The position numbers and the translations under genes were made by a program. A stretch of DNA of 64,000 bases from Bombella dulcis (GTDB taxonomy: Bacteria > Pseudomonadota > Alphaproteobacteria > Acetobacterales > Acetobacteraceae). Below, piece after piece: positions 22,207 to 32,122 of the stretch. The stretch covers positions 310,001 through 374,000 of the forward strand of contig NZ_JANIDV010000001.1 in NCBI RefSeq assembly GCF_026385505.1, read 5' to 3'. The stretch's first letter is position 1. The number at the start of each line of letters is the position of its first letter. The notes beneath the pieces were generated by a model. It did no database searches, was not told the DNA's origin, and saw only the letters and a program-made list of their open reading frames with translations.

Positions 22207-24174
22207 ATGATTACTGCCCTGCGTCATTTCCTGGTTGACTCCTGGCTCGGCCGGGTGATTGCCTTTGTGGTCTTCCTCTCCTTTGTTGTTCTGGGAGGTA
22301 CGTTTTTCGGGATGGGCGGCGGCATGGCCGGTCTCGGTGGTGATACCGTGGTGCAGATCGGGTCGCACAAGATCACGCCCGTCGAGTTCCAGAAAGCCGT
22401 CCAGCGGCAGGTTGGCTATGCCATGCAGCAGAATGGCGGTGCGGCTGATTTCCTGAAGACCCCGCAGGGGCGTCAGGAGGTTGGACATGCCGCACTGCGC
22501 AACCTCATCCTTGTTCATGAGGGTGCCCTGGCTGGAGAGCGCAATGGCCTCAATCCGGGTGATGAAACGATTCGTGGCGTGATTTTCGCCATGCCGGACT
22601 TCAGGGACCCGAGCGGGAAATTTGACCCTCACAAGATGGACGATCTCCTGCGGGTGAATAATCTCAGCCATCAGGACCTGATTCAGGAAACGCGGCGGAT
22701 GCTGTATGGCCGGGCGACCATGCTGGCCTTTGGCCAGACCGTGCAGCCTCCGGCGCAGGAACTGGACTGGATGGTGAATCATATTGGTCATGGTCAGGTG
22801 GTGGACATGGTACGTCTGCCGTTCTCTCTGGGTGCGGTCTCCACCCAGCCGACCGATGACCAGCTGAAACGGTATTACCAGAACCATCTCTGGCAGTTCC
22901 GCAAGCCGGAATACCGTCATGCCCGCATCGTCGTCATGACGGCAGGCAGCGTGGCGAAGACGATCCAGATTTCTGATGCGGACCTTCAGGCATCCTACCG
23001 GATGAAGATGCAGGACCCTGCCGAGGCTGCCCGCTATAACAGTCCGGAACTGCGGTCCATCGAAGTTCTGGCCGTGGGCGATGAAGCCACGGCGCAGGAG
23101 CTTGCGGCGGCATGGCAGGGGGGGCAGTCCTGGGCCGCCCTGCAGAAACAGTATCCGAAGGCCATTCCCGCAACGCTGAATGATGCCCGCCAGACGGACC
23201 TGCCTGATCCGGCTCTGGGGAAGACGGCTTTTGCCACGCAGGAAGGGAAAGTGTCCGCTCCCGTCCATACGGCAGCGGGATGGAGCGTGGTGCATGTCCT
23301 GTCCGTCAAGCCGGCGACACATGCCAGTTTTGAGAGCCTGAAAGACAGCATCCGTGAAGACCTGGCGAACGCCCGTGCGGCTTCCATGCTGAAGGATCGT
23401 CAGAGAGCCTTTGAAGAAGCCGTGGCCGGTTCCGTGACACTGGACAAGGTGCCGGCTGATATCGGGGCCTTCCCTCTGGAGGGCAGCCTGGACGCTCATG
23501 GCAATCTGCCGGGTGGCGAGCCAGCCCCGCTGCCAGGGGATGCGGCCCTGCGCCAGGCCCTGATCGAACAGATTTTCAGCCAGAAGAAGGATGAGCCGCC
23601 GCATGTCGTGACGGAACCGGATGGCAGCTCTTTTGCCGTGATGGTGGATGACGTCACGCCGGGCACGCAGGAACCCTATGAGGCGGTCCAGCAGGGCGTG
23701 AAGGATGCCTGGCTGGCCGATGCCCGGAAACATGCCACGGAACAGCGGGTGACGGCCCTCTTCCAGCAAGCGAAGAAAACGGGTCTGCGTCAGGCACTGG
23801 CAGGGCAGAAGGAAGAGGCCATGCTCCAGAAGGATGAGCATTTTTCCAACCTTCAGCTGCGTCATGACGTGCCCGCACTGATTCTGAAGGCCGCCCTCCA
23901 GCAGAAGACGGGGCAGACGGCTATGCTTCAGGCGGGTGATGCCTACTGGCTCGTCAATGTGACGGGAACCTATGAGGAATCATCGACCCTGATGCAGGCC
24001 ATCCGGCAGCGTCTTGCCGCCCAGATGACGGCAGCCTATCGCAATGATCTTCAGGAGACGCTGGGCATGTCCTATACCCGTGCGGCTCCGCCACGCCATT
24101 TCAACGCAGCCCTGTTCAATGATGTGAATGACAGGGTCCTCAGCATGATTTCTGGAAGGCTCGGCCAGCAGTGA
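22207..24174 (+). CDS. ppiD: PpiD-like membrane-anchored periplasmic peptidyl-prolyl isomerase/chaperone
   Basis: This 655-residue protein has a single N-terminal membrane helix (about residues 15-37), a SurA-N-type chaperone region (about 50-200), and a parvulin-like segment around residue 340 (SAPVHTAAGWSVVHVLSV...). The layout is that of PpiD, which helps proteins leaving the Sec channel. The parvulin domain is divergent, as in other alphaproteobacteria, so isomerase activity is uncertain. Its stop codon overlaps the trpE start (GTGA), so trp expression is probably coupled to it. Confidence 0.85.
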   Translation: MITALRHFLVDSWLGRVIAFVVFLSFVVLGGTFFGMGGGMAGLGGDTVVQIGSHKITPVEFQKAVQRQVGYAMQQNGGAADFLKTPQGRQEVGHAALRNLILVHEGALAGERNGLNPGDETIRGVIFAMPDFRDPSGKFDPHKMDDLLRVNNLSHQDLIQETRRMLYGRATMLAFGQTVQPPAQELDWMVNHIGHGQVVDMVRLPFSLGAVSTQPTDDQLKRYYQNHLWQFRKPEYRHARIVVMTAGSVAKTIQISDADLQASYRMKMQDPAEAARYNSPELRSIEVLAVGDEATAQELAAAWQGGQSWAALQKQYPKAIPATLNDARQTDLPDPALGKTAFATQEGKVSAPVHTAAGWSVVHVLSVKPATHASFESLKDSIREDLANARAASMLKDRQRAFEEAVAGSVTLDKVPADIGAFPLEGSLDAHGNLPGGEPAPLPGDAALRQALIEQIFSQKKDEPPHVVTEPDGSSFAVMVDDVTPGTQEPYEAVQQGVKDAWLADARKHATEQRVTALFQQAKKTGLRQALAGQKEEAMLQKDEHFSNLQLRHDVPALILKAALQQKTGQTAMLQAGDAYWLVNVTGTYEESSTLMQAIRQRLAAQMTAAYRNDLQETLGMSYTRAAPPRHFNAALFNDVNDRVLSMISGRLGQQ

Positions 24175-25685
24175 GCAGGATTTTACACAGGGTAGAAGCG
24201 GCAGACCTGCTGACGCCGCTTTCCGTTTTTCTCCGTCTGTCCCGTCTGGCTGATGATCCGTACCGCCTCTTTTTCGAGAGCGTGGAAGGTGGTGAGGCCC
24301 GGGGGCGTTATTCCATCATTGCCCTGCTGCCGGATACAGTATGGCGGTGCAAGGACGGTCAGGCCTTCCGTGATGGACGGAAGGAAGAGACCGCTCCGCT
24401 CGTGTCGCTGAAAGCTCTTCTGGATGAAAGCCGGATGGCACTGCCGGAGGGTATGCCGCCGATGATTGGCGGTGTTTTCGGCGTGCTGGGCTATGACATG
24501 GTCCGGCAGATGGAGGAGTTACCTAACCCGCCACCGAATGATCTGGACCTGCCGGAAGGTGTCATGATCCGCCCCCGGCTCTTTGCCGTATTTGATACGG
24601 TGCGGGATGAGCTGATTCTGGCCACCCCGTTGCGGGATGGTGTCGCCGTGGAAGAGGGTGAAGCCCTGCTGGAAGAGGCCGTGGCGGCGTTGCGCCAGCC
24701 CGTGCCCGATCCGGCAGAAACCCTGCCGGAAGGCAGCAGGCTTGGTGAGCCGGTTTCCAACATCACCCATGAGGATTTTCTTCAGAAGGTGAAGACGGCG
24801 CAGGACTATATTGCCGCCGGTGATGCCTTCCAGATCGTGCCGAGCCAGCGTTTCACGACGGCTTTCCCGCTGTCTTCACTGGCTCTCTATCGCAGCCTGC
24901 GGCGCATCAATCCGGCACCGTTCCTGTTCCTGATGGAGCTGGGGGAATTTACCCTCGTGGGGTCCTCGCCGGAAATTCTGGTGCGGATGCGGGATGGCAT
25001 CGTGACGGTCCGTCCACTGGCAGGAACCCGGCCCCGTGGGCGGGACCGTGAGCATGATCTGGCACTGGAGAAAGAACTTCTGGCCGATGGCAAGGAGCTT
25101 GCCGAACATCTCATGCTGATCGATCTCGGCCGCAATGATGTCGGGCGTGTGTCCCAGCTGGGGACGGTGGAGGTGCCGGACCGCTTCGTGGTGGAACGTT
25201 ACAGTCATGTCATGCATATCTCTTCCACCGTGACGGGGAAGGTGAGGCCGGACTGTGGTGCCCTTGATGCGCTCTCCGCAGCTTTCCCGGCCGGTACGCT
25301 GACAGGCGCACCGAAGATACGCACCATGGAAATCATCGATGAGCTGGAACCGACCCGGCGTGGCCCCTATGCCGGGTGTGTCGGTTATTTCGGTGCTGAT
25401 GGTGACATGGATACCTGCATCGGTCTGCGCATGGCCCTGCTGAAAGATGGCCAGATGCATGTGCAGGCTGGCTGTGGCGTGGTTGCGGAATCTGATCCTG
25501 AAGCAGAGTATCAGGAAACGAGGGCCAAGGCCCGTGCGCTTTTCACGGCGGCGGAGGCGGCCATCGGTCAGGCCATTCATAACGGACAGCAGAGGATTGC
25601 TATGAAAGGGGGGTGTAAATCCCCGTCCGGCGCATCATCTGAGAGGGCAGATAAGACCTCTCGGAGTGAGGAGACCATCAGATGA
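24171..25685 (+). CDS. trpE: Anthranilate synthase component I
   Basis: This 504-residue enzyme converts chorismate to anthranilate with TrpG. The chorismate-binding core is intact (LAGTRPRGRDREHDLALEKE, LIDLGRNDVGRVS, PAGTLTGAPKIRTMEIIDELE, GCGVVAESDPEAEYQET). The start is GTG at 24171, overlapping the ppiD stop by 4 bp. The last 27 or so residues form a Ser/Arg-rich tail beyond the usual family end and run into the trpG start through an ATGA overlap. Confidence 0.96.
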   Translation: MSRILHRVEAADLLTPLSVFLRLSRLADDPYRLFFESVEGGEARGRYSIIALLPDTVWRCKDGQAFRDGRKEETAPLVSLKALLDESRMALPEGMPPMIGGVFGVLGYDMVRQMEELPNPPPNDLDLPEGVMIRPRLFAVFDTVRDELILATPLRDGVAVEEGEALLEEAVAALRQPVPDPAETLPEGSRLGEPVSNITHEDFLQKVKTAQDYIAAGDAFQIVPSQRFTTAFPLSSLALYRSLRRINPAPFLFLMELGEFTLVGSSPEILVRMRDGIVTVRPLAGTRPRGRDREHDLALEKELLADGKELAEHLMLIDLGRNDVGRVSQLGTVEVPDRFVVERYSHVMHISSTVTGKVRPDCGALDALSAAFPAGTLTGAPKIRTMEIIDELEPTRRGPYAGCVGYFGADGDMDTCIGLRMALLKDGQMHVQAGCGVVAESDPEAEYQETRAKARALFTAAEAAIGQAIHNGQQRIAMKGGCKSPSGASSERADKTSRSEETIR

Positions 25686-26281
25686 TTCTGCTGATTGACA
25701 ATTATGACAGTTTCACGTTCAATCTGGTGCATCATTTTGGTGCGCTGGGTGTGGAGTGTGCCGTCAAGCGCAATGACGTGCTGACTGCCGACCGGGCGCT
25801 GGAAATGAATCCTTCTGCCATCGTGCTGTCGCCGGGGCCATGCTCTCCGGACGAGGCGGGCATCTGCTGTGAGCTGATCGAAAAGGCCGCTGGCAAGGTG
25901 CCCGTTCTAGGTGTCTGTCTGGGGCACCAGTCCATCGGGCAGGTGTTCGGGGCGGATGTTGTCCGGGCCTCCGTGCCGATGCATGGCAAGATCAACGCCA
26001 TCCATCATGATGGGAGCGGGGTTTTTGCCGGTCTGCCAGACCCGGTGGACATGGTGCGCTATCACAGCCTGACGCTGGATCCTGCCAGCATTCCCGATGA
26101 GCTTGTCGTCAATGCGAAGACGGAAGATGGCGTCATCATGGGGGTCCGTCATCGGGAATATCCGATTCACGGTGTGCAGTTCCATCCGGAGAGTGTTGCT
26201 TCCAATTCCGGGCGTGAGCTGCTGGCCAACTTCCTCCGGCTGGCCAATGTCCTGCCGAAGAAAGAAGGTGCAGCAGGCTGA
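25682..26281 (+). CDS. trpG: Anthranilate synthase component II (glutamine amidotransferase)
   Basis: This 199-residue amidotransferase supplies ammonia to TrpE. The nucleophile is C79 in LGVCLGHQSIGQ, the oxyanion strand is SPGPCSPDEAG, and the His-Glu pair is in VQFHPESV. It overlaps trpE by 4 bp and the trpD ATG by 1 bp, so the four genes from ppiD to trpD are tightly coupled. A pabA function could also be served, as in many bacteria. Confidence 0.96.
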   Translation: MILLIDNYDSFTFNLVHHFGALGVECAVKRNDVLTADRALEMNPSAIVLSPGPCSPDEAGICCELIEKAAGKVPVLGVCLGHQSIGQVFGADVVRASVPMHGKINAIHHDGSGVFAGLPDPVDMVRYHSLTLDPASIPDELVVNAKTEDGVIMGVRHREYPIHGVQFHPESVASNSGRELLANFLRLANVLPKKEGAAG

Positions 26282-27354
26282 TGGGCAGGCAGGAAAAGCC
26301 TTTTACGTCCCTTCTCAGGAAAGTGGCTGCCGGGCAGGAGCTGGATGTTTCTGAAGCCGAGCAGGCCTTCATGCTCGTCATGGAGGGAGAGGTTTCGGAT
26401 GTGGAACTGTCCGCCTTCCTGACGGCCCTTCAGATGAGGGGAGAAACGGAGGAGGAGCTGTCCGGGGCCGTGAGAGCCGTCCGGCGCAATATGCAGGCTC
26501 TCGATGCGGTACCGGAGGGGACAGTGGATGTCTGCGGCACGGGGGGGGATGGGCTGGGGACGCTGAATGTCTCCACGGCCACGGCTTTCGTGCTGGCCGG
26601 GCTCGGTGTTCCCGTGGCGAAACATGGAGGGCGTGCCCTCTCGTCCCGTGCCGGGGCAACGGACGTTCTGGAAGCACTGGGCATTCCTGCCGAAGCCGAT
26701 CATGGACGGCAGGAGGAACGGCTGCGGGATGACCAGCTCGCTTTTCTGGCAGCACCGTTCCATCATCCAGCCATGCGGATTGCCGCTCCGGTCCGCAAGC
26801 AGCTGGGGTTCAGGACGCTTTTCAATCTTCTGGGGCCACTCTGCAATCCGGCACGGGTCCGGCGGCAGCTTGTCGGCGTATTTTCTGAAACATGGTGCCG
26901 CCCTGTGGCGCATGTGCTGGGGGAGCTTGGTGCTCTTTCGGCCTGGGTCGTGCATGGCCATACGGATGAGGGAGGCATTGACGAACTGACACTTGCCGGG
27001 TCAACTCACAATAATGTGTGGGAGCATGGCCAGTCTTTTTCCTTTGCGCTGACACCGGAGATGGCAGGCCTGCCCCGGTATGACATTGCGGCCCTCAAGG
27101 GGGGAGACCCGGCCAGTAATGCGCAGCGCATGGTGAGTCTTTTTAGTGGAGAGGCTGGCTGTTATCGTGATACAGTCCTGCTGAACGCAGCGGTTGGTCT
27201 GCATGTTGCCGGTCGGGGCAATCTGCTCGAAAATGGTCAGCTTTCCGTTCCTGCGCTCCGGCACAATATCGCCGAGGCGGCACGGTCTCTTGATGACGGG
27301 TTGGCCCGTGAGGCTTTAATCCGTGCTCAAAGGAGTGTAAGTGCTCGGGAATGA
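26281..27354 (+). CDS. trpD: Anthranilate phosphoribosyltransferase
   Basis: This 357-residue enzyme transfers phosphoribose from PRPP to anthranilate. The glycine-rich PRPP-binding motif CGTGGDGLGTLNVSTA and the KHGGRALSSRAGATDVLEALG segment are conserved. The start ATG overlaps the last base of the trpG stop codon. Length and domains are normal. Confidence 0.96.
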   Translation: MGRQEKPFTSLLRKVAAGQELDVSEAEQAFMLVMEGEVSDVELSAFLTALQMRGETEEELSGAVRAVRRNMQALDAVPEGTVDVCGTGGDGLGTLNVSTATAFVLAGLGVPVAKHGGRALSSRAGATDVLEALGIPAEADHGRQEERLRDDQLAFLAAPFHHPAMRIAAPVRKQLGFRTLFNLLGPLCNPARVRRQLVGVFSETWCRPVAHVLGELGALSAWVVHGHTDEGGIDELTLAGSTHNNVWEHGQSFSFALTPEMAGLPRYDIAALKGGDPASNAQRMVSLFSGEAGCYRDTVLLNAAVGLHVAGRGNLLENGQLSVPALRHNIAEAARSLDDGLAREALIRAQRSVSARE

Positions 27355-27402
27355 ACGCTAGAACCGTTCCTTAATGTTCCAAGGTAAAGATTCAGGACGA
27401 TC

Positions 27403-28371
27403 ATGATTTTTTTGCCACAGCGGTCGATGGCTGCTTTTGCTCCTGTCGAGGACGGCGGACAGGTTCCGGTTTCTGATGCGTCTGCGGAGAGCAGCACGCA
27501 GGACGTATCCAGCACGGAAGAGTCTCATCCTGTTCCGACGGAAGAGGGGGCAGGCGGCAGCGTCGCTGGGGATGCAGCAGGTGATGTGCTGGCCCGCATC
27601 TGTGCACGGACCCGTCTCGATGTCGAGCAGCGGATGCAGGTCATGCCGCTGAAGGAAATTGCCGCCCGGGCCAAGGAGGTCTCCATGCCGACCCGCGGGT
27701 TCGGGCAGGCCCTCCAGCATATCACGGCGGACAGGCGTGTCGGTCTCATCGCTGAGGTGAAGAAGGCGTCGCCTTCCGCCGGTGTTCTGCGGCCTGACTA
27801 TGATCCGGCCCAGATTGCCCGGTCGTACCAGAATGCAGGAGCAAGCTGCATTTCCGTACTGACGGAGGGGTCCTGCTTTCACGGGAGCGTGGATGACCTG
27901 AAGGCCGTGCGGGAAGCCTGCAGCCTGCCGATCCTGCGGAAAGACTTCATCCTTGAGCCGTGGCAGGTGCATGAAAGCCGTCTGATTGGTGCAGACTGCA
28001 TCCTGCTCATCATGGCGGCACTGAAGGAAGAAGAGGCCGTCGAGCTGATCGCTCTGGCCCGTGGGCTGGACATGGACGTGCTGCTGGAAGTGCATAATGA
28101 GGAGGAGCTGAACCGGGCACTGGCCTATGACAGCTTCCTTATCGGGATCAACAACCGCAATCTCAAGACACTGAAGACGGACATTCAGACGACGCTGGAC
28201 CTGGCCCCTCAGGTTCCGCCGGATCGCCTCGTCGTGTCGGAAAGTGGCATCGCCACCACGGATGATCTGACGAAAGTTGGCGAAGCGGGCTGTAGTGCCG
28301 TTCTGGTGGGGGAATCTCTCCTGCGGGAAGAAGACCCCGGCCTTGCTGCACGGCGTCTGCTCGGTTTTTAA
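27403..28371 (+). CDS. trpC: Indole-3-glycerol phosphate synthase with acidic N-terminal extension
   Basis: This 322-residue protein forms indole-3-glycerol phosphate. The core begins near residue 60 (DVLARICARTRLDVEQR), with catalytic lysines in EVKKASPSAG and LRKDFI and the INNRNLKT and VSESGI phosphate-binding strands. Before it lie about 58 residues rich in Ser, Glu, Asp, Gly and Ala, absent from most TrpC proteins. The start at 27403 has AGGAC about 6 nt upstream, so the extension is probably translated. The gap of 48 nt after trpD is larger than elsewhere in the operon. trpF, trpB and trpA are not in this window. Confidence 0.93.
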   Translation: MIFLPQRSMAAFAPVEDGGQVPVSDASAESSTQDVSSTEESHPVPTEEGAGGSVAGDAAGDVLARICARTRLDVEQRMQVMPLKEIAARAKEVSMPTRGFGQALQHITADRRVGLIAEVKKASPSAGVLRPDYDPAQIARSYQNAGASCISVLTEGSCFHGSVDDLKAVREACSLPILRKDFILEPWQVHESRLIGADCILLIMAALKEEEAVELIALARGLDMDVLLEVHNEEELNRALAYDSFLIGINNRNLKTLKTDIQTTLDLAPQVPPDRLVVSESGIATTDDLTKVGEAGCSAVLVGESLLREEDPGLAARRLLGF

Positions 28372-28378
28372 AGGGTAC

Positions 28379-28402
28379 CAGCCCAGTATAAAAAGTGGGC
28401 TG
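28379..28402 (+). terminator. Weak hairpin after trpC
   Basis: CAGCCCA (28379-28385) pairs with TGGGCTG (28396-28402) around an A-rich 10-nt loop. There is no T run after it, so intrinsic termination is doubtful; it could instead mark an mRNA 3' end or be incidental. Confidence 0.35.
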
Positions 28403-28485
28403 ACCGGTCCGGCATCGCTGGATTTTGGGGTGGAGTGTTGTTACAAGTCCGCCTCACGCAAAGTTGTTAACCCCGGGAGAGTGTC

Positions 28486-29490
28486 ATGGGTTCTATGACG
28501 GATGCGCCGAGCCGCCAGAATGGCCCGGCGCTATCGCAGGAAGAAATGGAGCGTGCCTACAGGGAAATGCTCCTGGTCCGCCGTTTTGAAGAAAAGGCAG
28601 GCCAGCTATATGGTATGGGGCTGATTGGTGGCTTCTGCCATCTCTATATCGGTCAGGAAGCGGTCGTGGCGGGCATCGGTCTTGCCATGAAGAAGGGTGA
28701 CCGTTCCATCACATCCTATCGTGATCATGGGCAGATGCTCGTGGCGGGCATGACCGCCCGTGGCGTCATGGCCGAGCTGACAGGCCGTTCTGGTGGGTAT
28801 TCCCACGGCAAGGGCGGCTCCATGCACATGTTCTCCAAGGAACAGGAATTCTATGGCGGGCATGGTATCGTCGGTGCACAGGTGGCCATCGGGACCGGCC
28901 TTGCCCTGACGAGTGCCTACAAGAATGACGGGGCTGTTTCCATCGTCTATTTCGGTGAGGGAGCGTCCAATCAGGGGCAGGTTTACGAGAGTTTCAATCT
29001 CGCCGCCCTGCACAAGCTGCCCTGCCTTTATGTGATCGAGAACAACCGGTACGGCATGGGAACCTCCATCGAGCGTTCTTCCGCTTCCCGGGACCTCTCG
29101 AAGAATGCGGCTCCGTGGGGCATCCCGTCCCGCAAGGTGGACGGCATGGATGTAGCCGCCGTCTATCAGGCTGCCAAGGAGGCGATGGAGCATTGCCGAT
29201 CCGGCAAGGGACCGTTCCTGCTGGAGATGGAAACCTACCGTTACCGTGGCCACTCCATGTCCGACCCGGCAAAGTACCGTCAGCGTTCCGAAGTGGACGA
29301 GATGCGCCGCACACGTGACCCGATCGAAGCACTGAAAGCAGAAATGGTCAGGCACGGCATTGATGAATCCTTCTTCAAGACAGTGGAACAGGATGTGAAG
29401 GCCACTGTGAAGGATGCTGCCGAATTTGCAGAAACCAGCCCCGAGCCGGATGCGTCCGAGCTCTGGACCGACGTTCTGGTGGGGGAATAA
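28486..29490 (+). CDS. pdhA: Pyruvate dehydrogenase E1 component, alpha subunit
   Basis: This 334-residue subunit binds thiamine diphosphate and decarboxylates pyruvate. The ThDP fold is clear (GAQVAIGTGLALTSAYKND, YFGEGASNQGQVYESFNLAAL, IENNRYGMGTS), and the loop RYRGHSMSDPAKYR is conserved. The ATG at 28486 follows GGGAGAG. It is the first gene of pdhA-pdhB-aceF-lpd-lipA-ratA, spaced 2-5 nt apart, and begins 114 nt after trpC, so it may have its own promoter. Confidence 0.97.
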   Translation: MGSMTDAPSRQNGPALSQEEMERAYREMLLVRRFEEKAGQLYGMGLIGGFCHLYIGQEAVVAGIGLAMKKGDRSITSYRDHGQMLVAGMTARGVMAELTGRSGGYSHGKGGSMHMFSKEQEFYGGHGIVGAQVAIGTGLALTSAYKNDGAVSIVYFGEGASNQGQVYESFNLAALHKLPCLYVIENNRYGMGTSIERSSASRDLSKNAAPWGIPSRKVDGMDVAAVYQAAKEAMEHCRSGKGPFLLEMETYRYRGHSMSDPAKYRQRSEVDEMRRTRDPIEALKAEMVRHGIDESFFKTVEQDVKATVKDAAEFAETSPEPDASELWTDVLVGE

Positions 29491-29493
29491 GTC

Positions 29494-30867
29494 ATGGCCT
29501 CTCCTATTCTCATGCCCGCTCTTTCTCCGACCATGGAGGAAGGCACTCTGGCCCGCTGGGTCAAGAAAGAAGGTGATGTGGTCAAGCCCGGCGAGGTGAT
29601 TGCCGAGATCGAGACCGACAAGGCCACCATGGAAATGGAAGCCGTTGAAGAAGGCGTGCTGGGACGCATTCTGGTCACTGAAGGTACGGACCATGTGGCG
29701 GTGAATACGCCGATCGCCGTTCTGCTGGAAGACGGTGAAGATGCTTCCGCTGCGGACAAGCTGGATCTCGGCCCGAAGGCTGAACCGGCTGCCAGGGTGG
29801 AAAAGAATGTTCCGGCCCCGGCATCTGCGCCACAGGCTCCTGCCAGCAGCTCCACCACTGAGATTGTGGAACCTGAATGGGGTGAAACGGCAGAGATCAC
29901 GGTGCGTGAAGCCCTGCGTGATGCGATGGCCGCCGAGATGCGCCGTGATGAGGACGTGTTCCTGCTCGGTGAAGAAGTCGCCCAGTATCAGGGTGCCTAC
30001 AAGGTCAGTCAGGGCCTGCTGGATGAGTTCGGTGAGAAGCGTGTCATGGACATGCCGATTACGGAGCATGGTTTCACGGGCATGGCCGTTGGTGCGGCTC
30101 TCTCCGGTGTAAAGCCGATCGTTGAATTCATGACGATGAACTTCTCCCTTCAGGCCGTGGATCACATCATCAATTCGGCTGCCAAGACACGCTACATGTC
30201 CGGTGGTCAGATGTCCTGTCCGATCGTGTTCCGTGGTCCCAACGGGGCAGCGGCCCGTGTCGGTGCGCAGCATTCCCAGTGCTTCGGCAGCTGGTATGCC
30301 CATATTCCGGGGCTGAAGGTCGTGGCTCCGTGGTCCGCAGCAGATGCCAAGGGTCTGCTCCGTGCAGCCATCCGTGATCCGAACCCAGTCGTGGTTCTGG
30401 AGAACGAAATCCTTTACGGCAAGAAGTTCCCGTGCCCGGTGGATGAAGATTTCATCCTGCCGATCGGCAAGGCCAAGATCGAGCGTGAAGGCAAGGATGT
30501 GACGCTGGTCGCTTTCTCCATCATGGTCGGTGTGGCTCTGGAAGCTGCCGAGCTTCTGGCCGAGCAGGGCATTGATGTCGAGGTGATCAACCTGCGGACC
30601 CTGCGCCCGCTGGACACGGAAACGATCATCAAGAGCGTGAAGAAGACAAACCGCATCGTTTCTGTGGAAGAAGGCTGGCCGGTTGCGGGTATCGGGTCCG
30701 AAATCTGCACCGTGGCGGTCGAACAGGCATTTGACTGGCTGGATGCCCCGCCGGCCCGTGTCTGTGGGCTGGATATTCCTCTCCCTTATGCAGCAAATCT
30801 GGAGAAGCTGGCTCTGCCCAAGCCGGAATGGATTGTTGAAGCTGTGCGCAAGCAGTTTGGAGACTGA
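29494..30867 (+). CDS. pdhB: Pyruvate dehydrogenase E1 beta subunit with N-terminal lipoyl domain
   Basis: This 457-residue protein fuses a lipoyl domain (about residues 1-80, with K43 in ETDKATM) and a Pro/Ala-rich linker to the E1-beta core ([29 protein letters not shown] onwards). The fusion is a known alphaproteobacterial form, adding a second set of swinging arms to the complex. The lipoyl domain is very close in sequence to that of the E2 gene next door, as seen at both protein and DNA level. It starts 3 nt after pdhA stops. Confidence 0.97.
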   Translation: MASPILMPALSPTMEEGTLARWVKKEGDVVKPGEVIAEIETDKATMEMEAVEEGVLGRILVTEGTDHVAVNTPIAVLLEDGEDASAADKLDLGPKAEPAARVEKNVPAPASAPQAPASSSTTEIVEPEWGETAEITVREALRDAMAAEMRRDEDVFLLGEEVAQYQGAYKVSQGLLDEFGEKRVMDMPITEHGFTGMAVGAALSGVKPIVEFMTMNFSLQAVDHIINSAAKTRYMSGGQMSCPIVFRGPNGAAARVGAQHSQCFGSWYAHIPGLKVVAPWSAADAKGLLRAAIRDPNPVVVLENEILYGKKFPCPVDEDFILPIGKAKIEREGKDVTLVAFSIMVGVALEAAELLAEQGIDVEVINLRTLRPLDTETIIKSVKKTNRIVSVEEGWPVAGIGSEICTVAVEQAFDWLDAPPARVCGLDIPLPYAANLEKLALPKPEWIVEAVRKQFGD

Positions 30868-30872
30868 AACCA

Positions 30873-32120
30873 ATGGCAATCAATATTTTAATGCCGGCTC
30901 TGTCTCCGACCATGACAGAAGGTACGGTCGCCCGCTGGCTTAAGAAAGAGGGTGACATGGTCCAGTCCGGTGACGTGATCGCCGAGATTGAGACCGACAA
31001 GGCAACCATGGAAGTGGAAGCTGCGGATGAGGGGATTCTTGGGAAAATCCTCATCCCGGAAGGGACCGGCCATGTGGCCGTGAAAACCCCGATCGCCATT
31101 CTGGTGGAAGAGGGTGAAGATGTTCCGGATGCCCCGGCCTCCGAGGCAAAGGCAGAGCCTGAGAAGAAGGCTGAGGCAAAGGACGAGAAACCGGCCCCGA
31201 TCGAAATTTCTTCTTTCGACCCGGATAAAAAGCCCGCTGCGGCTGAGAAGGACAAGGGAGAGCGCATCTTCATTTCTCCGCTGGCCCGTCGCATTGCCAA
31301 GGAACATGGGGTTGATATTGCCAGCCTGACCGGGACAGGTCCCAATGGCCGTATCCTGCGCCGTGACGTGGAGAAGGCAAAGGAACAGAAACCTGCTTCC
31401 ACCTCTGCTGCTTCTGCGGCACCGGCAGCGGGGCATGTCGAGCATGTGAAGCATTCCGGAATGCGGAAGGTCATTGCCCGCCGTCTGACGGAATCCAAGA
31501 CGCAGGTTCCGCATTTCTATGTGTCGGTTGACATCGAGCTGGATGCCCTGCTGGCCCTGCGGAGCAGGCTGAACAAGGCTCTCGAGGCCGAAGGCTGCAA
31601 GATTTCTGTCAATGACATGATGATCAAGGCCGTGGCTCTGGCCCTGAAGAAGCTGCCGGGTCTGAACGTTCAGTTCACCGAGACCGAAATGCTGCATTTT
31701 GAGGATGTGGACATTTCCATGGCCGTTTCCGTGCCGGACGGGCTGGTGACACCGGTCATCCGTCAGGCTGACCGCAAGAGCCTCAAGGAGATCAGTCAGG
31801 AGGCCCGCAGTCTTGCGACCCGTGCCCGTGACGGCAAGCTCTCTCCGGAGGATTATCAGGGCGGGACATTCTCCATCTCCAACATGGGCATGTTTGGCGT
31901 GAAGGACTTCGCCGCCATCATCAATCCGCCGCAGGCTGCCATTCTCGCGATTGCTTCGGGCGAGAAACGTCCCGTGGTGCGGGATGGGGAGCTGGCCGTG
32001 GCAACTGTCATGACGGCCACGCTCTCGGTGGATCATCGTGCCGTGGATGGTGCTCTCGGTGCGCAGTGGCTCAACACGCTGCGTGACCTCGTTCAGAACC
32101 CTTACTCTCTGGTGCTGTGA
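30873..32120 (+). CDS. aceF: Pyruvate dehydrogenase E2 (dihydrolipoamide acetyltransferase)
   Basis: This 415-residue E2 has one lipoyl domain (K43 in ETDKATM), an acidic and Ala/Lys-rich linker, a peripheral-subunit-binding domain (about 130-166, [19 protein letters not shown]) and the catalytic acetyltransferase domain ending with the active-site SVDHRAVDG (H388). It transfers the acetyl group to coenzyme A and forms the core of the complex. It starts 5 nt after pdhB and runs into lpd with only 2 nt between its stop and the lpd ATG. Confidence 0.97.
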   Translation: MAINILMPALSPTMTEGTVARWLKKEGDMVQSGDVIAEIETDKATMEVEAADEGILGKILIPEGTGHVAVKTPIAILVEEGEDVPDAPASEAKAEPEKKAEAKDEKPAPIEISSFDPDKKPAAAEKDKGERIFISPLARRIAKEHGVDIASLTGTGPNGRILRRDVEKAKEQKPASTSAASAAPAAGHVEHVKHSGMRKVIARRLTESKTQVPHFYVSVDIELDALLALRSRLNKALEAEGCKISVNDMMIKAVALALKKLPGLNVQFTETEMLHFEDVDISMAVSVPDGLVTPVIRQADRKSLKEISQEARSLATRARDGKLSPEDYQGGTFSISNMGMFGVKDFAAIINPPQAAILAIASGEKRPVVRDGELAVATVMTATLSVDHRAVDGALGAQWLNTLRDLVQNPYSLVL

Positions 32121-32122
32121 TC

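Noticed and set aside
28606-30879. A 757-codon open frame on the minus strand opposite pdhA and pdhB
   Set aside because: It is opposite two unmistakable conserved genes, its translation is rich in His and Arg with no domain, and such antisense frames arise from the GC-rich codon bias.
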